DNA of 64,000 bases from assembly GCA_032622095.1 (NCBI GenBank), contig CP136063.1:36060106-36124105 (forward strand), in the 5' to 3' direction. Below, one piece after another: positions 20,901 to 35,862 of the stretch. The translations under genes were made by a program, and so were the position numbers. Each line of letters starts with the position of its first letter. Position 1 is the first letter of the stretch. The notes under the pieces were generated by a model. It was not told the origin of the DNA. It saw only the letters and a list, made by a program, of their open reading frames with translations, and searched no databases. The stretch is from Siphonodentalium dalli (taxonomy: Eukaryota; Mollusca; Scaphopoda; Gadilida; Siphonodentaliidae).

Positions 20901-23900
20901 TAGTATCTTATGCGCCACAGGCGCCCGTATAGAGGCTACTACCCACATAAATAATAAGTATGAGTTCCCACCCACCACCCCATCCCGCCACCCATAGTAT
21001 CTTATGCGCCACAGGCGCCCGTATAGAGGCTACTGCCCACATAAATAATAAGTATGAGTTCCCACCACCACCCCATCCCGCCACCCATAGTATCTTATGC
21101 GCCACAGGCGCCCGTATAGAGGCTACTGCCCACATAAATAATAAGTATGAGTTCCCACCCACCACCCCATCCCGCCACCCATAGTATCTTGTGCGCCACA
21201 GGCGCCCGTATAGAGGCTACTGCCCACATCAATAATAAGTATGAGTTCCCACCCACCACCCCATCCCGCCACCCATAGTATCTTATGCGCCACAGGCGCC
21301 CGTATAGAGGCTACTGCCCACATAAATAATAAGTATGAGTTCCCACCCACCACCCTATCCCGCCACCCATAGTATCTTATGCGCCACAGGCGCCCGTATA
21401 GAGGCTACTGCCCACATAAATAATAAGTATGAGTTCCCACCCACCACCCCATCCCGCCACCCATAGTATCTTGTGCGCCACAGTCGCCCGTATAGAGGCT
21501 ACTGCCCACATAAATAATAAGTATGAGTTCCCACCCACCACCCCATCCCGCCACCCATAGTATCTTGTGCGCCACAGGCGCCCGTATAGAGGCTACTGCC
21601 CACATAAATAATAAGTATGAGTTCCCACCCACCACCCCATCCCGCCACCCATAGTATCTTATGCGCCACAGGCGCCCGTATAGAGGCTACTGCCCACATA
21701 AATAATAAGTATGAGTTCCCACCCACGACCCCATCCCGCCACCCATAGTATCTTATGCGCCACATGCGCCCGTATAGAGGCTACTGCCCACATAAATAAT
21801 AAGTATGAGTTCCCACCCACCACCCCATCCCGCCACCCATAGTATCTTATGCGCCACAGGCGCCCGTATAGAGGCTACTGCCCACATAAATAATAAGTAT
21901 GAGTTCCCACCCACCACCCCATCCCGCCACCCATAGTATCTTATGCGCCACAGGCGCCCGTATAGAGGCTACTGCCCACATAAATAATAAGTATGAGTTC
22001 CCACCCACCACCCCATCAAGCCACCCATAGTATCTTATGCGCCACAGGCGCCCGTATAGAGGCTACTGCCCACATAAATAATAAGTATGAGTTCCCACCC
22101 ACCACCCCATCCCGCCACCCATAGTATATTATGCGCCACAGGTGCCCGTATAGAGGCTACTGCCCACATAAATAATAAGTATGAGTTCCCACCCACCACC
22201 CCATCCCGCCACCCATAGTACCTTATGCGCCACAGGCGCCCGTATAGAGGCTACTGCCCACATAAATAATAAGTATGAGTTCCCACCCACCACCCCATCC
22301 CGCCACCCATAGTATCTTATGCGCCACAGGCGCCCGTATAGAGGCTACTGCCCACATAAATAATAAGTATGAGTTCCCACCCACCACCCCATCCCGCCAC
22401 CCATAGTATCTTATGCGCCACAGGCGCCCGTATAGAGGCTACTGCCCACATAAATAATAAGTATGAGTTCCCACCCACCACCCCATCCCGCCACCCATAG
22501 TATCTTATGCGCCACAGGCGCCCGTATAGAGGCTACTGCCCACATAAATAATAAGTATGAGTTCCAACCACCACCCCATCCCGCCACCCATAGTATCTTA
22601 TGCGCCACAGGCGCCCGTATAGAGGCTACTGCCCACATAAATAATAAGTATGAGTTCCCACCCACCACCCCATCCCGCCACCCATAGTATCTTGTGCGCC
22701 ACAGGCGCCCGTATAGAGGCTACTGCCCACATAAATAATAAGTATGAGTTCCCACCCACCACCCCATCCCGCCACCCATAGTATCTTATGCGCCACAGGC
22801 GCCCGTATAGAGGCTACTGCCCACATAAATAATAAGTATGAGTTCCCACCCACCACCCCATCCCGCCACCCATAGTATCTTATGCGCCACAGGCGCCCGT
22901 ATAGAGGCTACTGCCCACATAAATAATAAGTATGAGTTCCCACCCACCACCCCATCCCGCCACCCATAGTATCTTATGCGCCACAGGCGCCCGTATAGAG
23001 GCTACTGCCCACATAAATAATAAGTATGAGTTCCCACCCACCACCCCATCCCGCCACCCATAGTATCTTATGCGCCACAGGCGCCCGTATAGAGGCTACT
23101 GCCCACATAAATAATAAGTATGAGTTCCCACCCACCACCCCATCCCGCCACCCATAGTATCTTATGCGCCACAGGCGCCCGTATAGAGGCTACTACCCAC
23201 ATAAATAATAAGTATGAGTTCCCACCCACCACCCCATCCCGCCACCCATAGTATCTTATGCGCCACAGGCGCCCGTATAGAGGCTACTGCCCACATAAAT
23301 AATAAGTATGAGTTCCCACCACCACCCCATCCCGCCACCCATAGTATCTTGTGCGCCACAGTCGCCCGTATAGAGGCTACTGCCCACATAAATAATAAGT
23401 ATGAGTTCCCACCCACCACCCCATCCCGCCACCCATAGTATCTTGTGCGCCACAGGCGCCCGTATAGAGGCTACTGCCCACATAAATAATAAGTATGAGT
23501 TCCCACCCACCAACCCATCCCGCCACCCATAGTATTTTATGCGCAACAGGCGTCCGTATAGAGGCTACTGCCCACATAAATAATAACTATGAGTTCCCAC
23601 CCACCACCCCATCCCGCCACCCATAGTATCTTATGTGCCACAGGCGCCCGTATAGAGGCTACTGCCCACATAAATAATAAGTATGAGTTCCCACCACCAC
23701 CCCATCCCGCCACCCATAGTATCTTATGCGCCACAGGCGCCCGTATAGAGGCTACTGCCCACATAAATAATAAGTATGAGTTCCCACCCACCACCCCATC
23801 CCGCCACCCATAGTATCTTATGCGCCACAGGCGCCCGTATAGAGGATACTGCCCACATAAATAATAAGTATGAGCTCCCATCTACCACCCCATCCCGCCA

Positions 23901-26549
23901 CCCATAGTATCTTATGCGCCACAGGCGCCCGTATAGAGGCTACTGCCCACATAAATAATAAGTATGAGTTCCCACCACCACCCCATCCCGCCACCCATAG
24001 TATCTTATGCGCCACAGGCGCCCGTATAGAGGCTAATGCCCACATAAATAATAAGTATGAGTTCCCACCCACCACCCCATCCCGCCACCCATAGTATCTT
24101 ATGCGCCACAGGCGCCCGTATAGAGGCTACTGCCCACATAAATAATAAGTATGAGTTCCCACCCACCACCCCATCCCGCCACCCATGGTATCTTATGCGC
24201 CACAGGCGCCCGTATAGAGGCTACTGCCCACATAAATAATAAGTATGAGTTCCCACCCACTACCCCATCCCGCCACCCATAGTATCTTATGCGCCACAGG
24301 CGCCCGTATAGAGGCTAATGCCCACATAAATAATAAGTATGAGTTCCCACCCACCACCCCATCCCGCCACCCATAGTATCTTATGCGCCACAGGCGCCCG
24401 TATAGAGGCTACTGCCCACATAAATAATAACTATGAGTTCCCACCCACCACCACATCCCGCCACCCATAGTATCTTATGCGCCACAGGCGCCCGTATAGA
24501 GGCTACTGCCCACATAAATAATAAGTATGAGTTCCCACCCACCACCCCATCCCGCCACCCATAGTATCTTATGCGCCACAGGCGCCCGTATAGAGGCTAC
24601 TTCCCACATAAATAATAAGTATGAGTTCCCACCCACCACCCCATCCCGCCACCCATAGTATCTTATGCGCCACAGGGGCCCGTATAGAGGCTACTGCCCA
24701 CATAAATAATAAGTATGAGTTCCCACCCACCACCCCATCCCGCCACCCATAGTATCTTATGCGCCACAGGCGCCCGTATAGAGGCTACTGCCCACATAAA
24801 TAATAAGTATGAGTTCCCACCCACCACCCCATCCCGCCACCCATATTAATTTATGCGCCACAGGCGTCCGTATAGAGGCTACTGCCCACATAAATAATAA
24901 CTATGAGTTCCCACCCACCACCCCATCCCGCCACCCATAGTATCTTATGCGCCACAGGCGCCCGTATAGAGGCTACTGCCCACATAAATAATAAGTATGA
25001 GTTCCCACCCACCACCCCATCCCGCCACCCATAGTATCTTATGCGCCACAGGCGCCCGTATAGAGGCTACTGCCCACATAAATAATAAGTATGAGTTCCC
25101 ACCCACCACCCCATCCCGCCACCCATAGTATCTTATGCGCCACAGGCGCCCGTATAGAGGCTACTGCCCACATAAATAATAAGTATGAGTTCCCACCCAC
25201 CACCCCATCCCGCCACCCATAGTATCTTATGCGCCACAGGCGCCCGTATAGAGGCTACTGCCCACATAAATAATAAGTATGAGTTCCCACCCACCACCCC
25301 ATCCCGACACCCATAGTATCTTATGCGCCACAGGCGCCCGTATAGAGGCTACTGCCCACATAAATAATAAGTATGAGTTCCCACCCACCACCCCATCCCG
25401 CCACCCATAGTATCTTATGCGCCACAGGCGTCCGTATAGAGGCTACTGCCCACATAGATAATAAGTATGAGTTCCCACCCACCACCCCATCCCGCCACCC
25501 ATTGTATCTTATGCGCCACAGGCGCCCGTATAGAGGCTACTGCCCACATAAATAATAAGTATGAGTTCCCACCCACCACCCCATCCCGCCACCCATAGTA
25601 TCTTATGCGCCACAGGCGCCCGTATAGAGGCTACTGCCCACATAAATAATAAGTATGAGTTCCCACCCACCACCCCATCACGCCACCCATAGTATCTTAT
25701 GCGTCACAAGCGCCCGTATAGAGGCTACTGCCCACATAAATAATAAGTATGAGTTCCCACCCACCACCCCATCCCGCCACCCATAGTATCTTATGCGCCA
25801 CAGGCGCCCGTATAGAGGCTACTGCCCACATAAATAATAAGTATGAGTTCCCACCCACCACCCCATCCCGCCACCCATAGTATCTTATGCGCCACAGGCG
25901 TCCGTATAGAGCCTACTGCCCACATAAATAATAACTATGAGTTCCCACCCACCACCCCATCCCGCCACCCATAGTATCTTATGCGCCACAGGCGCCCGTA
26001 TAGAGGATACTGCCCACACACATAATAAGTATGAGTTCCACCCACCACCCCATCCCGCCACCCATAGTATCTTATGCGCCACAGGCGCCCGTATAGAGGC
26101 TACTGCCCACATAAATAATAACTATGAGTTCCCACCCACCACCCCATCCCGCCACCCATAGTATCTTATGCGCCACAGGCGCCCGTATAGAGGCTACTGC
26201 CCACATAAATAATAAGTATGAGTTCCCACCCACCACCCCATCCCGCCACCCATAGTATCTTATGCGCCACAGGCGCCCGTATAGAGGCTACTGCCCACAT
26301 AAATACTAAGTATGAGTTCCCACCCACCACCCCATCCCGCCACCCATAGTATCTTATGCGCCACAGGCGCCCGTATAGAGGCTACTGCCCACATAAATAA
26401 TAAGTATGAGTTCCCACCCACCACCCCATCCCGCCACCCATAGTATCTTATGCGCCACAGGCGCCCGTATAGAGGCTACTGCCCACATAAATAATAAGTA
26501 TGAGTTCCCACCCACCACCCCATCCCGACACCCATAGTATCTTATGCGC

Positions 26550-29500
26550 CACAGGCGCCCGTATAGAGGCTACTGCCCACATAAATAATAAGTATGAGTT
26601 CCCACCCACCACCCCATCCCGCCACCCATAGTATCTTATGCGCCACAGGCGTCCGTATAGAGGCTACTGCCCACATAGATAATAAGTATGAGTTCCCACC
26701 CACCACCCCATCCCGCCACCCATAGTATCTTATGCGCCACAGGCGCCCGTATAGAGGCTACTGCCCACATAAATAATAAGTATGAGTTCCCACCCACCAC
26801 CCCATCCCGCCACCCATAGTATCTTATGCGCCACAGGCGCCCGTATAGAGGCTACTGCCCACATAAATAATAAGTATGAGTTCCCACCCACCACCCCATC
26901 CCGCCACCCATAGTATCTTATGCGCCACAAGCGCCCGTATAGAGGCTACTGCCCACATAAATAATAAGTATGAGTTCCCACCCACCACCCCATCCCGCCA
27001 CCCATAGCATCTTATGCGCCACAGGCGCCCGTATAGAGGCTACTGCCCACATAAATAATAAGTATGAGTTCCCACCCACCACCCCATCCAGCCACCCATA
27101 GTATCTTATGCGCCACAGGCGTCCGTATAGAGCCTACTGCCCACATAAATAATAACTATGAGTTCCCACCCACCACCCCATCCCGCCACCATAGTATCTT
27201 ATGCGCCACAGGCGCCCGTATAGAGGCTACTGCCCACACACATAATAAGTATGAGTTCCCACCACCACCCCATCCCGCCACCCATAGTATCTTATGCGCC
27301 ACAGGCGCCCGTATAGAGGCTACTGCCCACATAAATAATAACTATGAGTTCCCACCCACCACCCCATCCCGCCACCCATAGTATCTTATGCGCCACAGGC
27401 GCCCGTATAGAGGCTACTGCCCACATAAATAATAAGTATGAGTTCCCACCCACCACCCCATCCCGCCACCCATAGTATCTTATGCGCCACAGGCGCCCGT
27501 ATAGAGGCTAATGCCCACATAAATAATAAGTATGAGTTCCCACCCACCACCCCATCCCGCCACCCATAGTATCTTATGCGCCACAGGCGCCCGTATAGAG
27601 GCTACTGCCCACATAAATAATAAGTATGAGTTCCCACCCACCACCCCATCCCGCCACCCATAGTATCTTATGCGCCACAGGCGCCCGTATAGAGGCTACT
27701 GCCCACATAAATAATAAGTATGAGTTCCCACCCACCACCCCATCCCGACACCCATAGTATCTTATGCGCCACAGGCGCCCGTATAGAGGCTACTGCCCAC
27801 ATAAATAATAAGTATGAGTTCCCACCCACCACCCCATCCCGCCACCCATAGTATCTTATGCGCCACAGGCGTCCGTATAGAGGCTACTGCCCACATAGAT
27901 AATAAGTATGAGTTCCCACCCACCACCCCATCCCGCCACCCATAGTATCTTATGCGCCACAGGCGCCCGTATAGAGGCTACTGCCCACATAAATAATAAG
28001 TATGAGTTCCCACCCACCACCCCATCCCGCCACCCATAGTATCTTATGCGCCACAGGCGCCCGTATAGAGGCTACTGCCCACATAAATAATAAGTATGAG
28101 TTCCCACCCACCACCCCATCCCGCCACCCATAGTATCTTATGCGCCACAAGCGCCCGTATAGAGGCTACTGCCCACATAAATAATAAGTATGAGTTCCCA
28201 CCCACCACCCCATCCCGCCACCCATAGCATCTTATGCGCCACAGGCGCCCGTATAGAGGCTACTGCCCACATAAATAATAAGTATGAGTTCCCACCCACC
28301 ACCCCATCCCGCCACCCATAGTATCTTATGCGCCACAGGCGTCCGTATAGAGCCTACTGCCCACATAAATAATAACTATGAGTTCCCACCCACCACCCCA
28401 TCCCGCCACCATAGTATCTTATGTGCCACAGGCGCCCGTATAGAGGCTACTGCCCACACACATAATAAGTATGAGTTCCCACCACCACCCCATCCCGCCA
28501 CCCATAGTATCTTATGCGCCACAGGCGCCCGTATAGAGGCTACTGCCCACATAAATAATAAGTATGAGTTCCCGGGATGGGGTGGTGGGTGGGAACTCAT
28601 AGTTATTATTTATGTGGGCAGTAGCCTCTATACGGGCGCCTGTGGCGCCCGTATAGAGGCTACTGCCCACACACATAATAAGTATGAGTTCCCACCACCA
28701 CCCCATCCCGCCACCCATAGTATCTTATGCGCCACAGGCGCCCGTATAGAGGCTACTGCCCACATAAATAATAAGTATGAGTTCCCACCCACCACCCCAT
28801 CCCGCCACCCATAGTATCTTATGCGCCACAGGCGCCCGTATAGAGGCTAATGCCCACATAAATAATAAGTATGAGTTCCCACCCACCACCCCATCCCGCC
28901 ACCCATAGTATCTTATGCGCCACAGGCGCCCGTATAGAGGCTACTGCCCACATAAATAATAAGTATGAGTTCCCACCCACCACCCCATCCCGCCACCCAT
29001 AGTATCTTATGCGCCACAGGCGCCCGTATAGAGGCTACTGCCCACATAAATAATAAGTATGAGTTCCCACCCACCACCCCATCCCGACACCCATAGTATC
29101 TTATCCGCCACAGGCGCCCGTATAGAGGCTACTGCCCACATAAATAATAAGTATGAGTTCCCACCCACCACCCCATCCCGCCACCCATAGTATCTTATGC
29201 GCCACAGGCGTCCGTATAGAGGCTACTGCCCACATAGATAATAAGTATGAGTTCCCACCCACCACCCCATCCCGCCACCCATAGTATCTTATGCGCCACA
29301 GGCGCCCGTATAGAGGCTACTGCCCACATAAATAATAAGTATGAGTTCCCACCCACCACCCCATCCCGCCACCCATAGTATCTTATGCGCCACAGGCGCC
29401 CGTATAGAGGCTACTGCCCACATAAATAATAAGTATGAGTTCCCACCCACCACCCCATCCCGCCACCCATAGTATCTTATGCGCCACAAGCGCCCGTATA

Positions 29501-29930
29501 GAGGCTACTGCCCACATAAATAATAAGTATGAGTTCCCACCCACCACCCCATCCCGCCACCCATAGCATCTTATGCGCCACAGGCGCCCGTATAGAGGCT
29601 ACTGCCCACATAAATAATAAGTATGAGTTCCCACCCACCACCCCATCCCGCCACCCATAGTATCTTATGCGCCACAGGCGTCCGTATAGAGCCTACTGCC
29701 CACATAAATAATAACTATGAGTTCCCACCCACCACCCCATCCCGCCACCATAGTATCTTATGCGCCACAGGCGCCCGTATAGAGGCTACTGCCCACACAC
29801 ATAATAAGTATGAGTTCCCACCACCACCCCATCCCGCCACCCATAGTATCTTATGCGCCACAGGCGCCCGTATAGAGGCTACTGCCCACATAAATAATAA
29901 GTATGAGTTCCCACCCACCACCCCATCCCG
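26550..29930. repeat. Higher-order repeat of 13 satellite units (about 1,220 bp), three copies
   Basis: The same ordered set of unit variants (CACATAGATAATAAG, then CACAAGCGCCC, then CCATAGCATC, then AGAGCCTACTGCC, then a CACACACATAATAAG unit) recurs at offsets of 1,220 and then 1,339 bp. The longer second interval is explained by an insertion carrying the inverted unit at 28,574-28,647. Confidence 0.75.
28574..28647 (-). repeat. Single inverted satellite fragment
   Basis: Within an otherwise head-to-tail array, the sequence switches at AGTATGAGTTCCC|GGGATGGGGT into the reverse complement of the unit. It runs back through GTGGGCAGTAGCC and returns to forward orientation at GGCGCC, an internal palindrome of the unit. 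The return point at GGCGCC suggests template switching or pairing at this palindrome during replication. It is the only inversion I found in the array. Confidence 0.85.
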
Positions 29931-32574
29931 CCACCCATATTATCTTATGCGCCACAGGCGTCCGTATAGAGGCTACTGCCCACATAGATAATAAGTATGA
30001 GTTCCCATCCACCACCCCATCCCGCCACCCATAGTATCTTATTCGCCACAGGCGCCCGTATAGAGGCTACTGCCCACATAAATAATAAGTATGAGTTCCC
30101 ACCCACCACCCCATCCCGCCACCCATAGTATCTTATGCGCCACAGGCGCCCGTATAGAGGCTACTGCCCACATAAATAATAAGTATGAGTTCCCACCCAC
30201 CACCCCATCCCGCCACCCATAGTATCTTATGCGCCACAAGCGCCCGTATAGAGGCTACTGCCCACATAAATAATAAGTATGAGTTCCCACCCACCACCCC
30301 ATCCCGCCACCCATAGCATCTTATGCGCCACAGGCGCCCGTATATAGGCTACTGCCCACATAAATAATAAGTATGAGTTCCCACCCACCACCCCATCCCG
30401 CCACCCATAGTATCTTATGCGCCACAGGCGTCCGTATAGAGCCTACTGCCCACATAAATAATAACTATGAGTTCCCACCCACCACCCCATCCCGCCACCC
30501 ATAGTATCTTATGCGCCACAGGCGCCCGTATAGAGGCTACTGCCCACACACATAATAAGTATGAGTTCCCACCACCACCCCATCCCGCCACCCATAGTAT
30601 CTTATGCGCCACAGGCGCCCGTATAGAGGCTACTGCCCACATAAATAATAAGTATGAGTTCCCACCCACCACCCCATCCCGCCACCCATAGTATCTTATG
30701 CGCCACAGGCGCACGTATAGAGGCTACTGCCCACATAAATAATAAGTATGAGTTCCCACCCACCACCCCATCCCGCCACCCATAGTATCTTATGCGCCAC
30801 AGGCGTCCGTATAGAGGCTACTGCCCTCATAAATAATAACTATGAGTTCCCACCCACCACCACATCCCGCCACCCATAGTATCTTATGCGCCACAGGCGC
30901 CCGTATAGAGGCTACTGCCCACATAAATAATAAGTATGAGTTCCCACCCACCACCCCATCACGCCACCCATAGTATCTTATGCGTCACAAGCGCCCGTAT
31001 AGAGGCTACTGCCCACATAAATAATAAGTATGAGTTCCCACCCACCACCCCATCCCGCCACCCATAGTATCTTATGCGCCACAGGCGCCCGTATAGAGGC
31101 TACTGCCCACATAAATAATAAGTATGAGTTCCCACCCACCACCCCATCCCGCCACCCATAGTATCTTATGCGCCACAGGCGTCCGTATAGAGCCTACTGC
31201 CCACATAAATAATAACTATGAGTTCCCACCCACCACCCCATCCCGCCACCCATAGTATCTTATGCGCCACAGGCGCCCGTATAGAGGCTACTGCCCACAC
31301 ACATAATAAGTATGAGTTCCACCCACCACCCCATCCCGCCACCCATAGTATCTTATGCGCCACAGGCGCCCGTATAGAGGCTACTGCCCACATAAATAAT
31401 AACTATGAGTTCCCACCCACCACCCCATCCCGCCACCCATAGTATCTTATGCGCCACAGGCGCACGTATAGAGGCTACTGCCCACATAAATAATAAGTAT
31501 GAGTTCCCACCCACCACCCCATCCCGCCACCCATAGTATCTTATGCGCCACAGGCGTCCGTATAGAGGCTACTGCCCTCATAAATAATAAGTATGAGTTC
31601 CCACCCACCACCCCATCCCGCCACCCATAGTATCTTATGCGCCACAGGCGCCCGTATAGAGGCTACTGCCAACATAAATAATAAGTATGAGTTCCCACCC
31701 ACCACCCCATCCCGCCACCCATAGTATCTTATGCGCCACAGGCGCCCGTATAGAGGCTACTGCCCACATAAATAATAAGTATGAGTTCCCACCCACCACC
31801 CCATCCCGACACCCATAGTATCTTATGCGCCACAGGCGCCCGTATAGAGGCTACTGCCCACATAAATAATAAGTATGAGTTCCGACCCACCACCCCATCC
31901 CGCCACCCATAGTATCTTATGCGCCACAGGCGTCCGTATAGAGGCTACTGCCCACATAGATAATAAGTATGAGTTCCCACCCACCACCCCATCCCGCCAC
32001 CCATAGTATCTTATGCGCCACAGGCGCCCGTATAGAGGCTACTGCCCACATAAATAATAAGTATGAGTTCCCACCCACCACCCCATCCCGCCACCCATAG
32101 TATCTTATGCGCCACAGGCGCCCGTATAGAGGCTACTGCCCACATAAATAATAAGTATGAGTTCCCACCCACCACCCCATCCCGCCACCCATAGTATCTT
32201 ATGCGCCACAGGCGCCCGTATAGAGGCTACTGCCCACATAAATAATAAGTATGAGTTCCCACCCACCACCCCATCCCGCCACCCATAGTATCTTATGCGC
32301 CACAGGCGCCCGTATAGAGGCTACTGCCCACATAAATAATAAGTATGAGTTCCCACCCACCACCCCATCCCGCCACCCATAGTATCTTATGCGCCACAGG
32401 CGCCCGTATAGAGGCTACTGCCCACATAAATAATAAGTATGAGTTCCCACCCACCACCCCATCCCGCCACCCATAGTATATTATGCGCCACAGGCGCCCG
32501 TATAGAGGCTACTGCCCACATAAATAATAAGTATGAGTTCCCACCCACCACCCCATCCCGACACCCATAGTATC

Positions 32575-35110
32575 TTATGCGCCACAGGCGTCCGTATAGA
32601 GCCTACTGCCCACATAAATAATAACTATGAGTTCCCACCCACCACCCCATCCCGCCACCCATAGTATCTTATGCGCCGCAGGCGCCTGTATAGAGGCTAC
32701 TGCCCACACACATAATAAGTATGAGTTCCCACCACCACCCCATCCCGCCACCCATAGTATCTTATGCGCCACAGGCGCCCGTAGAGAGGCTACTGCCCAC
32801 ATAAATAATAAGTATGAGTTCCCACCCACCACCCCATCCCTCCACCCATAGTATCTTATGCGCCACAGGCGTCCGTATAGAGGCTACTGCCCACATAAAT
32901 AATAAGTATGAGTTCCCACCCACCACCCCATCCCGCCACCCATAGTATCTTATGCGCCACAGGCGCCCGTATAGAGGCTACTGCCCACATAAATAATAAG
33001 TATGAGTTCCCACCCACCACCCCATCCCGCCACCCATAGTATCTTATGCGCCACAGGCGTCCGTATAGAGGCTACTGCCCACATAAATAATAAGTATGAG
33101 TTCCCACCCACCACCCCATCCCGCCACCCATAGTATCTTATGCGCCACAGGCGCCCGTATAGAGGCTACTGCCCACATAAATAATAAGTATGAGTTCCCA
33201 CCCACCACCCCATCCCGCCACCCATAGTATCTTATGCGCCACAGGCGCCCGTATAGAGGCTACTGCCCACATAAATAATAAGTATGAGTTCCCACCCACC
33301 ACCCCATCCCGCCACCCATAGTATCTTATGCGCCACAGGCGCCCGTATAGAGGCTACTGCCCACATAAATAATAACTATGAGTTCCCACCCACCACCACA
33401 TCCCGCCACCCATAGTATCTTATGCGCCACAGGCGCCCGTATAGAGGCTACTGCCCACATAAATAATAAGTATGAGTTCCCACCCACCACCCCATCCCGC
33501 CACCCATAGTATCTTATGCGCCACAGGCGCCCGTATAGAGGCTACTGCCCACATAAATAATAAGTATGAGTTCCCACCCACCACCCCATCCCGACACCCA
33601 TAGTATCTTATGCGCCACAGGCGTCCGTATAGAGCCTACTGCCCACATAAATAATAACTATGAGTTCCCACCCACCACCCCATCCCGCCACCCATAGTAT
33701 CTTATGCGCCACAGGCGCACGTATAGAGGCTACTGCCCACATAAATAATAAGTATGAGTTCCCACCCACCACCCCATCCCGCCACCCATAGTATCTTATG
33801 CGCCACAGGCGTCCGTATAGAGGCTACTGCCCTCATAAATAATAAGTATGAGTTCCCACCCACCACCCCATCCCGCCACCCATAGTATCTTATGCGCCAC
33901 AGGCGCCCGTATAGAGGCTACTGCCAACATAAATAATAAGTATGAGTTCCCACCCACCACCCCATCCCGCCACCCATAGTATCTTATGCGCCACAGGCGC
34001 CCGTATAGAGGCTACTGCCCACATAAATAATAAGTATGAGTTCCCACCCACCACCCCATCCCGACACCCATAGTATCTTATGCGCCACAGGCGCCCGTAT
34101 AGAGGCTACTGCCCACATAAATAATAAGTATGAGTTCCGACCCACCACCCCATCCCGCCACCCATAGTATCTTATGCGCCACAGGCGTCCGTATAGAGGC
34201 TACTGCCCACATAGATAATAAGTATGAGTTCCCACCCACCACCCCATCCCGCCACCCATAGTATCTTATGCGCCACAGGCGCCCGTATAGAGGCTACTGC
34301 CCACATAAATAATAAGTATGAGTTCCCACCCACCACCCCATCCCGCCACCCATAGTATCTTATGCGCCACAGGCGCCCGTATAGAGGCTACTGCCCACAT
34401 AAATAATAAGTATGAGTTCCCACCCACCACCCCATCCCGCCACCCATAGTATCTTATGCGCCACAGGCGCCCGTATAGAGGCTACTGCCCACATAAATAA
34501 TAAGTATGAGTTCCCACCCACCACCCCATCCCGCCACCCATAGTATCTTATGCGCCACAGGCGCCCGTATAGAGGCTACTGCCCACATAAATAATAAGTA
34601 TGAGTTCCCACCCACCACCCCATCCCGCCACCCATAGTATCTTATGCGCCACAGGCGCCCGTATAGAGGCTACTGCCCACATAAATAATAAGTATGAGTT
34701 CCCACCCACCACCCCATCCCGCCACCCATAGTATATTATGCGCCACAGGCGCCCGTATAGAGGCTACTGCCCACATAAATAATAAGTATGAGTTCCCACC
34801 CACCACCCCATCCCGACACCCATAGTATCTTATGCGCCACAGGCGTCCGTATAGAGCCTACTGCCCACATAAATAATAACTATGAGTTCCCACCCACCAC
34901 CCCATCCCGCCACCCATAGTATCTTATGCGCCGCAGGCGCCTGTATAGAGGCTACTGCCCACACACATAATAAGTATGAGTTCCCACCACCACCCCATCC
35001 CGCCACCCATAGTATCTTATGCGCCACAGGCGCCCGTAGAGAGGCTACTGCCCACATAAATAATAAGTATGAGTTCCCACCCACCACCCCATCCCTCCAC
35101 CCATAGTATC
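32575..35110. repeat. Higher-order repeat of 24 satellite units (2,255 bp)
   Basis: The variant combination GCGCCGCAGGCGCCTGTATAG followed by the CACACACATAATAAG and CCGTAGAGAGG units occurs at about 32,675 and again 2,255 bp later at about 34,930. The neighbouring variants appear in the same order. This is a 24-unit block in tandem duplicate. A third, less complete relative starts near 35,860. Confidence 0.7.
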
Positions 35111-35862
35111 TTATGCGCCACAGGCGTCCGTATAGAGGCTACTGCCCACATAAATAATAAGTATGAGTTCCCACCCACCACCCCATCCCGCCACCCATAG
35201 TATCTTATGCGCCACAGGCGCCCGTATAGAGGCTACTGCCCACATAAATAATAAGTATGAGTTCCCACCCACCACCCCATCCCGCCACCCATAGTATCTT
35301 ATGCGCCACAGGCGTCCGTATAGAGGCTACTGCCCACATAAATAATAAGTATGAGTTCCCACCCACCACCCCATCCCGCCACCCATAGTATCTTATGCGC
35401 CACAGGCGCCCGTATAGAGGCTACTGCCCACATAAATAATAAGTATGAGTTCCCACCCACCACCCCATCCCGCCACCCATAGTATCTTATGCGCCACAGG
35501 CGCCCGTATAGAGGCTACTGCCCACATAAATAATAAGTATGAGTTCCCACCCACCACCCCATCCCGCCACCCATAGTATCTTATGCGCCACAGGCGCCCG
35601 TATAGAGGCTACTGCCCACATAAATAATAACTATGAGTTCCCACCCACCACCACATCCCGCCACCCATAGTATCTTATGCGCCACAGGCGCCCGTATAGA
35701 GGCTACTGCCCACATAAATAATAAGTATGAGTTCCCACCCACCACCCCATCCCGCCACCCATAGTATCTTATGCGCCACAGGCGCCCGTATAGAGGCTAC
35801 TGCCCACATAAATAATAAGTATGAGTTCCCACCCACCACCCCATCCCGACACCCATAGTATC

